Notes: generated from the letters alone by a model not told the origin. A stretch of 42,626 nucleotides of DNA from Chara braunii (GCA_003427395.1 BFEA01000163.1:1026133-1068758); one strand, 5' to 3'; shown: positions 1-12,100, counted from the first letter of the stretch. Program-made: numbers and translations.

Positions 1-253
1 GGATTTGGGCTGTACTCGGCAAGTGCAATACAGCCCCCAACTCAGATTTGAAAAAAAATCAGTGGATGGCTGTTTTTCGAGACTGCCAACCAGTCGGTCC
101 TACTGGTCGGCTGCAAAATGGTCGGTGGTCGGGTTTGGTGGTCGGCGAGTATGCAACCCTGCCTCACATATATATGTTGGTCTTAACAACCAAACGATGG
201 CATTAGCACTTTTTCATTTCAGCCCTAGGAGATTCACTCCAAGGAGATGATGC
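1..253. other. Flank of Ty3 relic, no gene
   Basis: The short open frame here has no recognisable similarity. The stretch contains several GGTCGG-type short repeats around 90-150 and an AT-rich patch near 170. It lies where the reverse transcriptase homology of the neighbouring retroelement stops, so it is either the sequence into which the element was truncated or badly decayed element sequence. I cannot tell which. Confidence 0.4.
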
Positions 254-1006
254 TTATCTACTTGTGGATAAGGAGATAATGACAGCCTTAGGAGACTGCA
301 AGGACCCTTGCACTCTATCTAACATATCATCGATGCGCGCTAGGGGTTCTCTGTTCTTTAGAGTGATGGCATTGAGGCCCCTATAGTCAATGCACATCCT
401 AAGTGTACCCTCCTTCTTCTTAGGTATGAATAGTACTGGAGATCCATAAAGAGAGACACTCGGCCGGATCCAACCCTTCTCTACGAGTTCCTTGAGCTGT
501 TGGCGAAGCTCATCGAGCTCCCCTTGAGACATCCGATAAATCCTACATTTCGGGATGCTATACCCTGGGATAATCTCTATCGCGTGGACGACCTCCCTTT
601 CTACAACCCCTGTCGGCTCTTCAAATAGATCAGGGTACTTGGCAACAACTCCCTCTATCTTCGGCCGCATTTTCACCGGCTCGCCTGCAGCACAGACATA
701 AACTAAGTACATACCCTCCTCCCGATTTTGCTTATGATAGTTATAAAATGCGGCCGCACACATGCACCCATAGGACTCAATTAGACTACTAGCTTTGAAC
801 GTATGTAATCTGGCGGTCCCTCCACCTGGCAAAGTGTGTTTGACCACTTTTCGGTCCCAGTCAAACTGGGGCTGTGTCACAGAGAGGTAGTATATACCTA
901 ACAACATGTCCATGGGGAGTTCATCGCTCACTAGGAACGAGGCGCGATGTCTCAAGTCCCCCTCCCGTGTACGGGAAACAACACTCAACATCATGGAGGT
1001 AGTCAT
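254..1006 (-). pseudogene. pol: Ty3 protease end plus N-terminal half of reverse transcriptase
   Basis: Residues 30-50 ([10 protein letters not shown] then QPQFDW) match the ILGxxWL segment that closes Ty3 proteases. Residues 120-130 (KYPDLFEEP) match the linker before RT. Residues 165-230 carry RT fingers and palm motifs: [41 protein letters not shown] and RIDDMLD. After residue 234 the expected FSKIDLRSGYHQ block is replaced by unrelated residues and the frame stops, so the YxDD polymerase site is lost. The fragment cannot make an active enzyme. Confidence 0.92.
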
Positions 1007-1056
1007 TGACTACCATGCGCTGTTTGTTGGCACAGGTCGACTCCACAGGTCATTGA

Positions 1057-1344
1057 CTACCACGCGCGACTAATAAAGTTCCTTGTCGAGCAAGTGTCAT
1101 AATAGGCCCCGGCCTTCCGGCCGCCAATAACAACCTCACTGACGAACATCTCACCCTTCGGGGCTTTGACTAGTGTCGTCCAAGAAGCTAGCGGGTCTGA
1201 TCTAGACCACTCCACCTCTAGCTCCTCTAAGGACTCAAACACATTCATCGAACAGAGGCTCGATGGGTCTGAATGTGCTTGCGGGACGACGCTGGAGTCA
1301 GTAGCTTGGGCCATTTCTCGAGATGGTGAGGGTGTCTCCACCAC
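1057..1344 (-). pseudogene. Ty3 aspartic protease, N-terminal part, damaged active site
   Basis: After a Ser/Glu-rich linker the frame reads EMFVSEVVIGGRKAGAYYDT followed by CSTRNFIS. This aligns with the retropepsin active-site strand, normally D-S/T-G-A-T-x-x-F-I-S. The catalytic Asp is kept but the invariant Gly is Cys, giving DTC instead of DTG, which should abolish activity. The frame stops just after NFISRAW. About 18 bp around 1004-1021 recur at 1049-1066, so a short duplication lies across the break to the next part of the polyprotein. Confidence 0.8.
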
Positions 1345-1373
1345 CTCGACCCTAGCAGGAACAACTACTATTC

Positions 1374-1830
1374 CTATTGGCCCGACGTGTTTCCCGGAGC
1401 ACTGCCTGAAGTAGTGGCAATGTTGCTACCAACGGGATGAGAGGACCCCAACACCTGCCCCATAGTAGGCGGGATCTTTTCGGTTACCTTCTTGTTGCGA
1501 CACTTGTACTGGCTATGGCCACATTGACCACAACGAATACATGCCTGCCGTGAGTACCGGTCTCTCCACACGTCCTCTGTAAGACCCGCTTTCTCCCATG
1601 GAGGAGCATTGGGGTCAACTTGACTCCTAGACCGGGAGCCTCCACGACGTCTACCGGTCGCCTTACCTTTTTGAGCAACGGCAGTGACTACTCCACCCTC
1701 TGAAGCTTCTATGCTGCCCGCCTCTGAACCTCCTCCCTCCTGGAAGTGTTCGTTTACTTCGATAGTGGAAGGAAGATGAGCAATAGCGAACTTCAGAAAT
1801 CAAACAGGATCATACATACGAGTCCAGATA
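1374..1830 (-). pseudogene. gag: gag C-terminal fragment with CCHC zinc knuckle
   Basis: The frame encodes a basic RRRGGSRSRS-type patch, then PPWEKAGLTEDVWRDRYSR, then CIRCGQCGHSQYKC, a perfect C-x2-C-x4-H-x4-C zinc knuckle of the kind that binds genomic RNA in retroelement nucleocapsids. The reading continues towards the element 5' end through EVNEHFQEGGG to about 1800, where TGA stands in a context that otherwise reads as coding. The best start is therefore not present. The downstream protease frame is offset by a break between 1374 and 1344. Confidence 0.85.
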
Positions 1831-2149
1831 GTCGTGACCTCGAACAGTAGAATTGCATCTCGAGATTCACCAAACAAGAACACACCAAGAGTTCATAATT
1901 GACAATGCTGAAATAGTCCCATCATCATCAACGAAGAACCAGAGTTGAAATCCTATCTGGCACTCGGCGCGCAGACTACATGTGGCAGATCCTATCTAGC
2001 CTACACTACGATACCGAAAGATGACGTCAACAGCATCCCCGAAGTACGAGCATATGGCGACCAATGTCGCACGCTTCCAGCACCTGGTATGTCTCTTGCC
2101 ACTCTCACAACCTCGTTCCCCAAGACACAGATGCCGCTAGCACCCAAGG
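1831..2149. other. No gene recognised
   Basis: Short frames only. It contains one exact TGACGTCA palindrome at 2022-2029. Part may be decayed gag sequence beyond the last readable codons of the Ty3 relic. Confidence 0.3.
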
Positions 2150-2640
2150 ACCACCCTGCGTTTCACCCAGCTTACAGCAGCGCAGCTCGGCTATGGCTGC
2201 GTGCTCCTTCCCTGCTCGCCTGTGAGAGCGTAGGTGCCAGCCAGCAAATAGCGCAGCAGCACCTGCGCAGCATGCAGCCAGCACCCGAATGCCGAATACG
2301 GAGGCAGGCTCTTTGCTATATCGAAGTGGCCTGCCTGCATGCAGTCCAAGGAAGCTTCCTGTAGGCCCCGGTAGCCTAAGGCCCAGCTCGACGAAAATAG
2401 GCCATGGGCCTGAGGTGGTTGCATGTGCTCAACTGCCTTTGGCCTGTGTTTGGCCCAGTACCCGTATCCAGCCCAGGGCCTGCTTCACATACATTCACAC
2501 AGGCGGCCCAGGGCCTGGGTTCACTCAACCAGCTGGCACTGCGCAACTGCTTGAATTCCCTTGAGTTGCGCAGAGGCCGAAATAAGGCCCTGAGGGGCCT
2601 CGTCGAGCCTGCCTCCACTTAGGGCGGCCGACAGGCTCCC
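2150..2640 (+). repeat. GGCC/CAG-rich dispersed repeat, copy 1
   Basis: This segment resembles the reverse complement of 30440-30990. Shared blocks, in the same order, include GCCAGCCAGCAA, AAGCTTCC followed by AGGCCCC, CTCAACCA then CTGGC near GCAACTGC, and CACTTAGGGCGG at the end. Identity is patchy, so the pair is old. Open frames across it on both strands are probably by-products of the GC-rich sequence. No transposase or reverse transcriptase motif is visible, and the class is unknown. Confidence 0.55.
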
Positions 2641-4529
2641 AAAAAGGGGCTGAATGGGGCTTAGAGAGGCAGTGGCCTCACACTGCTGAGGACCACGGAC
2701 GTGCTGGACTATTCGTCTTCACCACGAATATCAGGCTATAAACAGACTTCAGAGGCTTTGCTGATCAACAGTTGGGGCCGATACAAAAACTGCAGTTAGG
2801 GGTGACTCAGTTTCTTAAGTCTGGGAGGATGCTTGCTGCACAAGTTTCATTCACACTCTTCGTGAGGAAAGCAGTGCTTCTGCCCTGTTGTCATATCACG
2901 CATGATGCGGATGGCTTTGGTGGTACAGAGGTGGGTACTGAGGTTGGCTTGAGGGCCCTTGCTGGGGCCACTGTCTAAACGCTGCTGGTTCGAGTGTTAG
3001 ACGGTAGTAGCAGGATAAAGACAAAACTCAGTGAGGAGTTTCCTTCGGGCACCTGGTTGCTACCAGGCTTCCGACTCACTGACTGTTAACCGTTGAGGGG
3101 AAATATGAGGGTAGTGGATGATGTTCACTGATCATTTCACTTAGGAATCTTCGAAGAAGGAAACTGCGAGAGATCAACTTTCAAATGATCCTTGCTCTTA
3201 TCTGTTCAATAATTTCGGGTGATGGGTTCGTACGGTATCATTTTGCCTGTGCAATCGTAGAAACATAAAGCACGCTCATTGAACTTTTAGTTCCTCCGCG
3301 GGGTCCAATGTTTGCTCCCCACCAACTATCTGCAACATTGAGTGTTCCCGACCGCTCTCTCTTCCCAGCCTTCCACTTTTTCCTCAGTAAGCACGCAAAG
3401 CATCACCAACACACCCCCGCTTCCCACAGGTCTTTCGTTCTATATACAGTGATCTACTGCAAGGTCCTACCACACTAATCCGCCTCAAAAGACATGTTTG
3501 CTTCGAGGGACCGGGAAGTACATGAGAAAACTCTCCTCAATTGGGGTCCAAAAAAGTCGCGGTATTTAACCAGTTATCAGGGCATGAAACAGCAGTTCGC
3601 CGCTAGGATGAGCAGCGACTAGGCGATAGGAGTCTTATCAGCAAGGAAGCTCTCCTGCAGCTGTCTGCAGGCATTCCTCCATAAAACCCTCAACAAACTA
3701 ACGGCTGCTAGTTTTCCTCTCAACCAGGGCCGGTTAGTACACAGACCGTGACTATCTCTTCAAAGAACTTGAACAATCAACTTAGTTTAGGCCTCGTGTT
3801 AAAACGGCCAGTTGTAGACCTTGCCTCAATTAGATTGTACTATGATTAGTTACATAACTTTGTCTCTTGGCGATAGGGCTTGCGTACTGAGTCGACCAAG
3901 GAAGACACAGCGGAATACTCGTGTTTCAATTTTCTGAGTAGCAAGGTACTTCAGTCATGAAAGATTAACGGGAATCGTGGGTTCTGCTTTGGTCAATGAC
4001 ATGTATTCGTGATGTGTTTTCTGATTGCGGGGCTGACCCATAACATCTGTCAGAGCCCATCTCCAGCTGTAAAGCTCTCCAGCATCAGGAGGGAAAACTG
4101 GAGTATGCTAGAAGTTACGTCTTGACTGTAGACACCGTCTATGATGTCACACGACTGGTAAGTCAGTGTATCATCGTCCCCGTGGAATTAGTCGATTTCT
4201 AATCAACACTTGGAGCATCAATTACCACTAACACTAATCCCCGCCTTATAAAAATCTAACAATTAAATAAAGTATTTTCCTTAGTTGTTGCTTCCTCCCT
4301 CTGTGGCTCATCACTCAGTCTCAGCTCAGCCTCAGCCATTAAACAAAAGCACTTCTGATCACTCGAAATAAAGAGGTAGGCTGATAACCATGTTTGTTGG
4401 CCACACACCAGTGGGTTTAAGCGAACTCTTGTAGGTTCCCGTTATCACGCCAGAATCCGTATGTCCAAGCTCATCTGCGTGCTTCCAGACCAGCACGACT
4501 GCTCACTCATACAGTCACCTCACCTGCAG
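2641..4529. other. Long stretch without a recognisable gene
   Basis: No open frame over about 70 codons, no splice-bounded exon with a known motif and no RNA gene was recognised. Base composition is balanced. Several plausible TATA-like and short palindromic strings occur, but none with supporting context. Confidence 0.5.
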
Positions 4530-4735
4530 GCCCACACAGTCTCGAGAACCTGTAGGTATGTATGATCACCTGCTCATGCAATCGCCGTGCATGCAGGCTC
4601 ATACCGTCGCATGCCTGTACGATCACACGAGTACCTATAGGCTCATACTCTCACGTGGTCGTACGATTGCATGGATACTTGCAGGCTTGCGTGGTCCCAG
4701 ATTTGTATGATCGCACGCTTACCCTTCCCCGGTGA
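4530..4735. repeat. Degenerate minisatellite, unit about 44 bp
   Basis: Four to five diverged units share the pattern TGCAGGCTCATAC, a GTCGCATG-like block, GTACGATC and CACGAGTAC. The clearest units begin near 4593, 4637 and 4681. Divergence between units is high, so the array looks old. Confidence 0.65.
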
Positions 4736-5640
4736 TACAAAACCCTTCAAATGAGTGGATTAAACTCTAACAAAGTTTAATCTTTGTTCTCTCGGTCGAA
4801 CTAGTGCATGCAGCTTAAAACAGAGTACTATTACTTGAGCCACACGGACAGGACTAAGTGGATCGCACAACCAATGCCAAATTTGCTTCTTCTCGCCCGC
4901 GGGAAAGAGAGAGTCAAACTAGCAGCCAAAAAAAAAAGGGGNGGGGGGGGGGGGGGGGGGAGAAGCGATAGCGATGCATGATACAAACGAAGATGAGCCC
5001 ACCGCACAGTCAACAAAAGGTGTAACTGACGTACAACCCCCGTTTAGAAATGTCATCGTCAACAAAAAGATGGGACAGAAGTGCCATTCGCGCGTTCCTT
5101 GAAAGGTTTGTTCCCAAATTTATGCATAAACATCACTAGTTGCTCTGCAGACGGGCAGTTACTCGCTAATGATCATGCCACTTCCTCTGGCCGTTCAAGA
5201 ACATTTTGAGGTCTCTAACCCCGCGCTGCGAGTTAAACTCGTTAGCAATAAAGGTCTCTGTCGTGCATTACTAGTCTGACCACCGAATGGTTCTTCCCAT
5301 CGCCCCTGTCCTTTTACTCCGTCAGGACATAACCTTGTCAGGTCCGGGACTCCCACGTGTGGACGCTGCCAAAATGAAGCTTACATGGTTCTCCCTGCAC
5401 GTGCAATAGTTGAATAAGGCGTGACAGGTCTTTACTCGCATCACCTATGCCTAGCTTACATGTTCACTCTTGTCTCGGTGGCTGAGATAAGAATAATAAT
5501 GCTGGCCAGCCCGGATCAATAGAGGACACAATGTGCATCAATCTCGAAGAATGCGCGTCTCTCGTCTACTTGGCGAAATTATTTGCCCCTCCTAGTGACG
5601 GGAGTGATCAGCTGACAGCAAGGCCACGCTTAACGTACTA
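4736..5640. other. No gene; A-run/G-run homopolymer with ambiguous base
   Basis: Nothing coding was recognised. At 4927-4960 a run of A is followed by a long run of G containing an N at 4942, a typical place for sequencing and assembly error. Confidence 0.5.
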
Positions 5641-6579
5641 GAGCCTAGACAATGGCAGAGAGTGGCTACTCGCGAGGGAGCGGTTGATGTCAGCGGACAG
5701 GGAGCATGCCTGTCTCCGCACGCCTTCTTTGATCAGTACGTTGTACCTCACGCTTCTCTCCCTCAACTGCGTAGCTCGCGCAATTTCGTTCCCTGTCTGC
5801 TCATCCAAGAGAGTTGTAGTGCTGGCTACAAACTGGGAAGGGAGAGAGCACGTTCAGACTACGGCGAGGACGAGAAAAGAGGTGATCTAAAGCTCGTGAC
5901 GGGAGGCCCATGAGGGTGACATCTGACGTTCACCGGAGGCCTGATATCTCTTTCGATAGTCGTGAGCGCGTGCCCCTTTGACTGTCTCGTAAGCCCCTCT
6001 CCTGTCACTGTTTGCCTGGAGTCGATGTCCCTCTCAACATGGTCGTCGAAAGCTGACGTCAACAGCAACCACAAGGAGCTCACTTGCCTCCCCCTTTCAC
6101 TGGGTGCACGTCGCATGCTCGCATAGTTCCCTCTCTATCTCACGTTTACGACCCGTCTCTGAGTGTTCCTGTCCTCTAAAGTTGGCCTCCGATCCGTCTT
6201 CCTTTCGTGCCAACTCTCATCCTCCCACGCAAAGGGGGTGAAGCTCGAGCGTTAACGTTCTCCATGCATGGAAGCCAGACTGATGTCAACAACAAAGGAA
6301 ACAAAAGCCCGGCCCCTTTCGTGGTCCTCTCCGTCTCTCTCGCGCGAACTCTTACAGCTATGTCTTGTATGCAGTTTGTGCGTTCGTTGCTAGTTTCCAC
6401 TTCGATTAGAGAAAATCACCGTCAGGCATAGCTCACGGCCTTGCGGAGTCCCTTCTGCGCACGCTTCACCATAGAGCTGATCTTCGCGTACACTTCACCA
6501 GCATACGTGCACTGGAGCACATAGGTCTGGCTGACAAACACATGTTACGTGGGCTGAGAGAAACCTGATGACGTCAACG
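5641..6579. other. Gene-poor stretch with repeated TGAYGTCA motifs
   Basis: Short frames only. TGATGTCA occurs at 5685 and 6281 and TGACGTCA at 6054 and 6569. The last lies at the edge of the inverted protein-like repeat that follows. No complete gene was recognised. Confidence 0.4.
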
Positions 6580-7060
6580 ACGTAGGGCAGCGCCCGTTCT
6601 CCCCCCCCTCTCTCTACACACGTCTTGACTTTTCCACCTCTCGTTCTTGAGCCTGACTGTCGCGCGCGTCCCTGTCATTACCTCTCTGCCTCAGATGCGT
6701 CGTCGTCGTGAGTTGGCTTGTGGACCACTTTCCACATGGTCGACAGTCGGGTGGTCCAGTCGCCACTGTTCCAGATTGTGCCAGGACAAGGTCTCTGCCG
6801 CGCTCACCTCACTTTCACCTCCTGAGTCTCGGTCCAGGTGAGCCTGCTCGCGCTCTACCATATCAGTGGAGGTCTCGGACTCATGATACGCGGCCGTCGC
6901 TTGCACTTCTGCCGTGACGCCGTCTCGCCTGCACCTTCGTTTTGCCCTGTCTTTAGCTTCCGTGATCGCTGCCTATAACTTTGGGTTCCCTCTCATCGTT
7001 TTTTCTCTCACTCCCTCCACGTTGATTTTTAACTTTGCCTCGCTCCCTCCATCATAGTTT
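6580..7060 (-). repeat. Protein-like repeat, inverted copy A
   Basis: Read on the minus strand this resembles 8640-9140 on the plus strand at both base and peptide level. The clearest shared part lies at 6691-6906: AITEAKDRA, RRCRRD, ETSxDxVERxQxHLDRD, SWHxLxQWRxxHPT and VESGPxAxSRRR. Both copies carry an in-frame TAG a few codons upstream of AITEAKDR, at different codons, so both appear dead. Charged residues dominate. The family is unrecognised; a decayed transposon gag or accessory protein is possible. Confidence 0.6.
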
Positions 7061-7179
7061 AGGATCATGGTAATCCGAGGACTCTCCCAGGACATCGGCC
7101 TCCAGCGTGCCAAGAGGTTCGAACAGTCCGACCTATAGTCGTGCAGGGCCATAGCTGCACACTCTTGAAATAGCCTGAG

Positions 7180-8470
7180 CTTGGTACCCGGTGCGTTGTC
7201 GGAGGGTGTGGTGTCCCGGCCCTCCGTTAAGTGCTCAACACTTGCCCGGACCCTCTATCTACCTATTACCAGCCCGGGAAGCCAGCTGCTGTACGGACCC
7301 TTGCGACTGCCTATGGGTCTTCACGGTTTTGCCAGTCGTACCCATGGCAATGCACTGCTGCAAATGGGTCCAGTTGGTGCGTGCTATAGCAAAAGGGGAA
7401 GGGGTGCGCCACTGGCCTTCCATGTGTCTACACAGGTTCGGCGTTCTGCTGTGCAGCAGGGCACTACCGGTCTGTGGCCGTGGTAGCCGTCGGGCTCGCC
7501 CAAAGGTGCGAAAGGCAGGGGTATCGTCGTGTTTTTCTACTGTGCGACGAAAGCCCCTTTGCTAGGTCATGGGTTAGATGCGCGGTGCAACTGTCGCTCT
7601 CGAACAGAAAAGGGCTAGGTAAGGAGAGAAGAAGGAAGGGTCGCTCGTCACGTTGATCTGGGGCCTCGTTTGGTCTGCAATGAACGAGAGGCTCTCTGAA
7701 CGCGGCGGCGGCATAATTCCCTTTCCTTTTTGAATTATTGTTATTTTTATTATTACTATTATTATTATTATTATTATTACTGCTATTGTTATCAATCTGA
7801 TTGGTTGATTTCCTAGGGTCCGCTTCTCCTTTCGGCTCTCTGTCATTTCGCGGGGGAAACTAGCGGTTCAAATTTTGAACTGTCGTCGCGGTCGGATGGT
7901 TTAGATTGACCCTGACTCTTCGCTTGCTTCTCTGCGCCAAATCTGTCCGATTGAGCTCCGTGTAGTAGGACCCCAAAAGAGGGGCGACCCGCGGCCGCAT
8001 CGGTAGGAGGCTTATCACCCTCCGTGGAAGGTCATAAGCCCCCTCCTTACCATCGGACATGGGTACCCATCAGGGGTAGACCAGCGGCACGTTTTGAAAG
8101 AAGGAAAGTGATCGGTGGCATCCTGTTATGGGACTGCCGCGTTCAGTCTGGGTGACCTCACCTCCGGAGCGACCATTGGGGTTTCAGCTCCGCTGTCTTT
8201 TCTTTATTCAAACTTGTCTCACAAAAAAATTGGGAAGTAAATATTTTGACTTTTATTTATATTTATTGTTACAAAATTTTAGAAGAGGGTGCTTGGGTCC
8301 CTTGTTCAGAACGCCGAGGTCGCGACAAATGGCGATCTTATAAAAGAGAGGGAGATGAGCATCCGGCTACCCGACCACTAGTAGCCTCTTCTCGCTACTT
8401 GTTGGTGAATTGAGGAGAGGGCTGAGCGGCTGGGCGGAAGTGGGGCACTCTGCCCGAAGGCGCGTGCGGG
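7180..8470 (+). repeat. 1.3-kb dispersed repeat, copy B
   Basis: This resembles the reverse complement of 14080-15400 along its length, in the same block order. Blocks include CGGAGGGTGTGGTGTCCCGG near 7200, GGGTGCGCCACTGGCCTTCC near 7405, the CTGCTGTGCAGCAGGG palindromic block near 7450, GTCGGGCTCGCCC near 7488, CATGGGTACCCATCAGGG near 8058 and TTGTTCAGAACGC near 8305. An ATT-rich microsatellite lies inside at 7737-7790. I found no encoded enzyme. It may be a non-coding terminal region of a larger element. Confidence 0.65.
7737..7790. repeat. (ATT)n microsatellite
   Basis: Imperfect ATT/TTA repeat inside the 1.3-kb repeat copy B. Confidence 0.9.
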
Positions 8471-8639
8471 GAGTGTTAAGCTCGGAGTGTTTCGGGAGTC
8501 GGTGTTCGGGTTCCATACACTGCCTATCTAAAAGGGGGTGCAGTTATGGTGCGTTGCAATGGGCTGTATGGGTACAGGCCAAGGTGCCTGCAGTTCCACT
8601 GGAGATGGGAGCGGATGTCTGGAGAGCGGCCAACGGTGA

Positions 8640-9140
8640 TAGCTATCCTAGGCTATAGTCGCTGCAATCAGGAGGTTAGGCTGGAAGTAAAAGTGGAAGG
8701 GGGGAAAGAAGACGAGATGAGAGCGGACTAGGGCCTGCAGCTGGCTATTACGGAAGCCAAGGACCGGGCCGAAAGGAGGTGTAGACGAGACAGGGTCACG
8801 GACGAAATGAGGGTGACCGTCTCATACATGGAAGGAGAGACCTCGAGGGACACTGTGGAAAGGGGACAACAGCATCTAGACCGCGACACGGAGGCAGAGA
8901 GCGAAGAGAGTGACCGGGAGGTTCGGACCCAGTCCTGGCATGGACTGGACCAGTGGAGGCGAGGTCACCCGACCGCGAAACCTGTGGAAAGTGGCCCAGA
9001 GGCCAGCTCGCGACGACGTGATCGGGACCAAGGTCGCTAGGCGGACACTGAGGCTCACGGACGACAGGGGAAAAGAAGACAAACAGTGGGGATGCGGGAC
9101 GGTTCAGGAGAGTGAGAAAGGCCAGACCGGGTGTGTGCAA
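8640..9140 (+). repeat. Protein-like repeat, copy A-prime
   Basis: Plus-strand partner of the inverted copy at 6580-7060. The reading frame at 8807-9040 gives ETSRDTVERGQQHLDRD, SWHGLDQWRRGHPT and VESGPEASSRRRDRD. The same frame upstream reads RLEVKVEGGKEDEMRAD, a TAG, then AITEAKDRAERRCRRD. Most differences between copies leave charged or aromatic positions alone, which suggests descent from a real protein. Function is unknown. It directly follows repeat B, so the two may belong to one element. Confidence 0.6.
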
Positions 9141-12100
9141 GAAAAACGATGCTGATGTCAACTTTGACTTCCACACGCGGGAAGAAAAGGAGAGTCGACT
9201 CGTGTGCGAACGAGAGGCGAACCTGAGATGACGTCAGTCCTGAGTGAGTTATGGGGGCGACGCATATACACCCAGTGGATGTGTCGAAATGCAAGCTCGC
9301 CAGGGAAGATTGACACCAATAACGCCCCCCACCGACTGCTGTCCGCGAAGAGTGGCAAAAGAAGAGACAGTCATAGTGCTGAAGGAGTGCTGCTCACACG
9401 CTTTTTGGGCCAAGTACGTGTGGGAGGAGCGAAAGACGGGACTGCTAACTAATTGGGGCACGTCCGACCTCAGAGGATGCAATGTCATTAATTGCTTGTT
9501 GCCGCCCTCTTTGCGCGTTAGCACTCTTGAGGTTTGCTTCCTAGTATCAACTTCAATCCTGTTAATGGTCAGTGCGTGCCCTCTCGGTTAAGAGCATTAT
9601 CTGATGACCTACTGGATAGGGTTTTGCGTTAGTTGCTGGAGTCTGTCGGGGAAAGGAGTCTCTTGATTCGATCTGCCTCGTGCTAACATGACCATATCAA
9701 TTAAGAGTCCGTAAGGCAGTTTATTCTTGTCGTCGCTGTGATTAGAGTATACTCAGCAACTAGTGAGTACCGGACGAGCCTCAGAATGTGAACGGTAGGA
9801 TCTGCTCTAGTCCCGTGACTACGCCAGTGACTTACCACGTTTGACACATCGTCACTCTGAGATGAAGGAAGACTTCAATTGCTCCTATCTAGTTTGGTTT
9901 GCTTGCTAATGATAGCTGGTCAATTGGATGACTTCGTATGGGAAGTGATTACTAGCGCGTGCAGTTAACTCGACCCAGCTTCCCCACCCGTCATGAGCCG
10001 TCCTTGGTGCATTGTGAGTGTTAATTGTTAGTTTTTCAGGCAAGTGCTGGTTGGACCAGGTTTGAACTGAGTCGCTAAAGTAATTCCAATGTTTTGTTTG
10101 TGCGAGAGGTAATTTCCTTCCCTTGCGGTCAAGCTTCCGCAACTCTATTTTGTGCATACGACTCTCTTCGAATTTCCCCTCTCCTCTGATTCGGAAGTGG
10201 TGGCTTGGGAAAAAGTTGAAAGACGCCGGTTTCCATGGAGTTTTGGCGAGGGTACTGAACGAAGCATACATGAGGGTAAGACACTCTCGTGTATCTCTTA
10301 TCGTTTCTTGAATTCCTCCTCCTCGCTTTGAAATTTTGGCCTGAGGCAGTTATAAGTTGTTTGTGCCTCGTGCTCTAAGCACTGCTTGCAGGAGGCCGAT
10401 GATCGACTTTGGCGAGCCCCGTGATAAGCACTGACCCTTTGGGGGGGGGCTTATTAAAGAAGCTTTGGCCTAACAGTCTCGGTCCGTCTGCCTCCATGAG
10501 GGTGCAAAACCAGCGAGGCTAAGTAAATCCTAAAGTATTAACCTTGCTGTTTTATCGTCTGATCATGATTGCTTAATGGGAAAAAAGTGAGTTGCTCTTA
10601 GGGAGGCTGCATATTTACTCGCTAAGTTCCTAATGGACGGAGATTAGTGTCTCCTTGTCAAGACACCGGGTTGCTCAACGAAAAGGGGCTGTTGACTTGA
10701 CATAGTTCAAAATCGTTTGTGTTGCTGAGACTAAGACCCTGATTGGTGTGAAAGCAAAATTTGTTGTCCACATTGAGCTCTGTAAAAAGCTTGGTGCGGA
10801 GATTGAGTGAGCAATGCAAGGGCAGGTCTGAAAAGCGGGGTCCTAAGCAGGAAACGGATCCGCATTACGCTGTGCCGAGGTCATCACCTGAATGTCCCGT
10901 GAGAACCCTGATCTGTCGACGATAACACCCCTTCAGTGTACCAGAGTGCGAGAGGAACTGGGCAGCATTCAACAGGGGGGAGGTCACCCTCATAGGTTTT
11001 GATAGTCCCTGGCGTATTGATTGGGTGGGGTTCTACCAACCGTCATGCGTCGAGTACTGGCCGGGTCGGGTCCGCTGCTAGAAAGGATGCAGGGGCCAAA
11101 GACTCGTCCCGACGATGCTACCATCTTTGAAGCCCTGTTTGGCACACAAACTTTACGCCAGTGTGGAGTTTGAGCAGAAGGTGCTAATATTTTTCGTGCA
11201 AAACCTTGAGTGAGGTTTATACTGGATATTAGCAAGTGCTACTCGAATGGAAAAGACAGGCTCCTAAAGTAGCCCTCACATACTAAACCAGAACTGGTCC
11301 TAAGGTTGATCCTAAGCCCTCGTGCTATACGACACTTCTTTCGCTGGTTTATTCACTGTTAATCGTTATTTAAATCTACTTGGCTCGCATAACCAAGCAT
11401 TTGGCTGAACTCAGCTCTGTACACCGAGGGGATCTCGTAGTCTATAAGCGGGAACAACTTATAACTGTACTCAGACTTGTTGTGCCAGACAGTGACTGCC
11501 CAGTGCCTCATTCGATCGAGTCTTACTGCTGGGGGCAACCTGCACATTACGTGAGCGGTGTCTATGTCCAGTAGCTAAGCCTGCATTGTGTAAGTAGCTG
11601 GGACTGAGACCAGCGGGCCGAACGTACATACAATAAACGAGAGTGAAAGTTGAAGTGTCCACTGCACGGAGACAGATTGAGGGCCCTGTAACATTGTTAT
11701 CTGGCGTGCGCTGAGTAAACGAACATTAGAACAATCACCCTACTAAGTGTCGAACGCACGTGGCTTCTCCTGGAGCAGATAATGTTATGATTGGTGACCC
11801 CACAGGTAACGGATCTGTTTGTCTTTTTGCAAGGCGGGACTTAATGAACCCCCGACTGGATAACTATCTATCGACTTGAGAAAGCTATCGCAAGCTCGAA
11901 CCCTTACCTATAGGCAGTAGCCCTCAGGAAAGATCCCTAGTAATTACACGGGCCAACTGTCAAGAACGGCAGTTGCTCTCCCTCTTTTATTTCGTTTCCA
12001 GGGTGGTCCCAATCGAACTAAGCTCGCCAGGCACCCAGTAGGACTTCGGATACCGGCACCAGAATAGGGACATGGTCGGTTTGCGGTCCAGCATTGGGCA

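Larger units (their letters stand above)
254..1830 (-). mobile_element. Truncated, decayed Ty3/Gypsy retrotransposon
   Basis: Reading the minus strand gives, in order, a gag tail with a CCHC zinc knuckle, an aspartic protease region and the first part of a reverse transcriptase. That gag-PR-RT order is typical of Metaviridae. The reading is broken: stops and frame shifts lie near 1010-1056 and 1345-1373, and a TGA interrupts the gag frame near 1800. Homology ends abruptly around 300, before the YxDD catalytic block, and RNase H and integrase are missing from the window. No LTR was recognised. It is a dead fragment, with several lesions fitting CpG decay. Confidence 0.9.

Noticed and set aside
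5859-6431. Several 70-85-codon frames on both strands
   Set aside because: They overlap each other in all frames, lack motifs and have no splice or promoter support.
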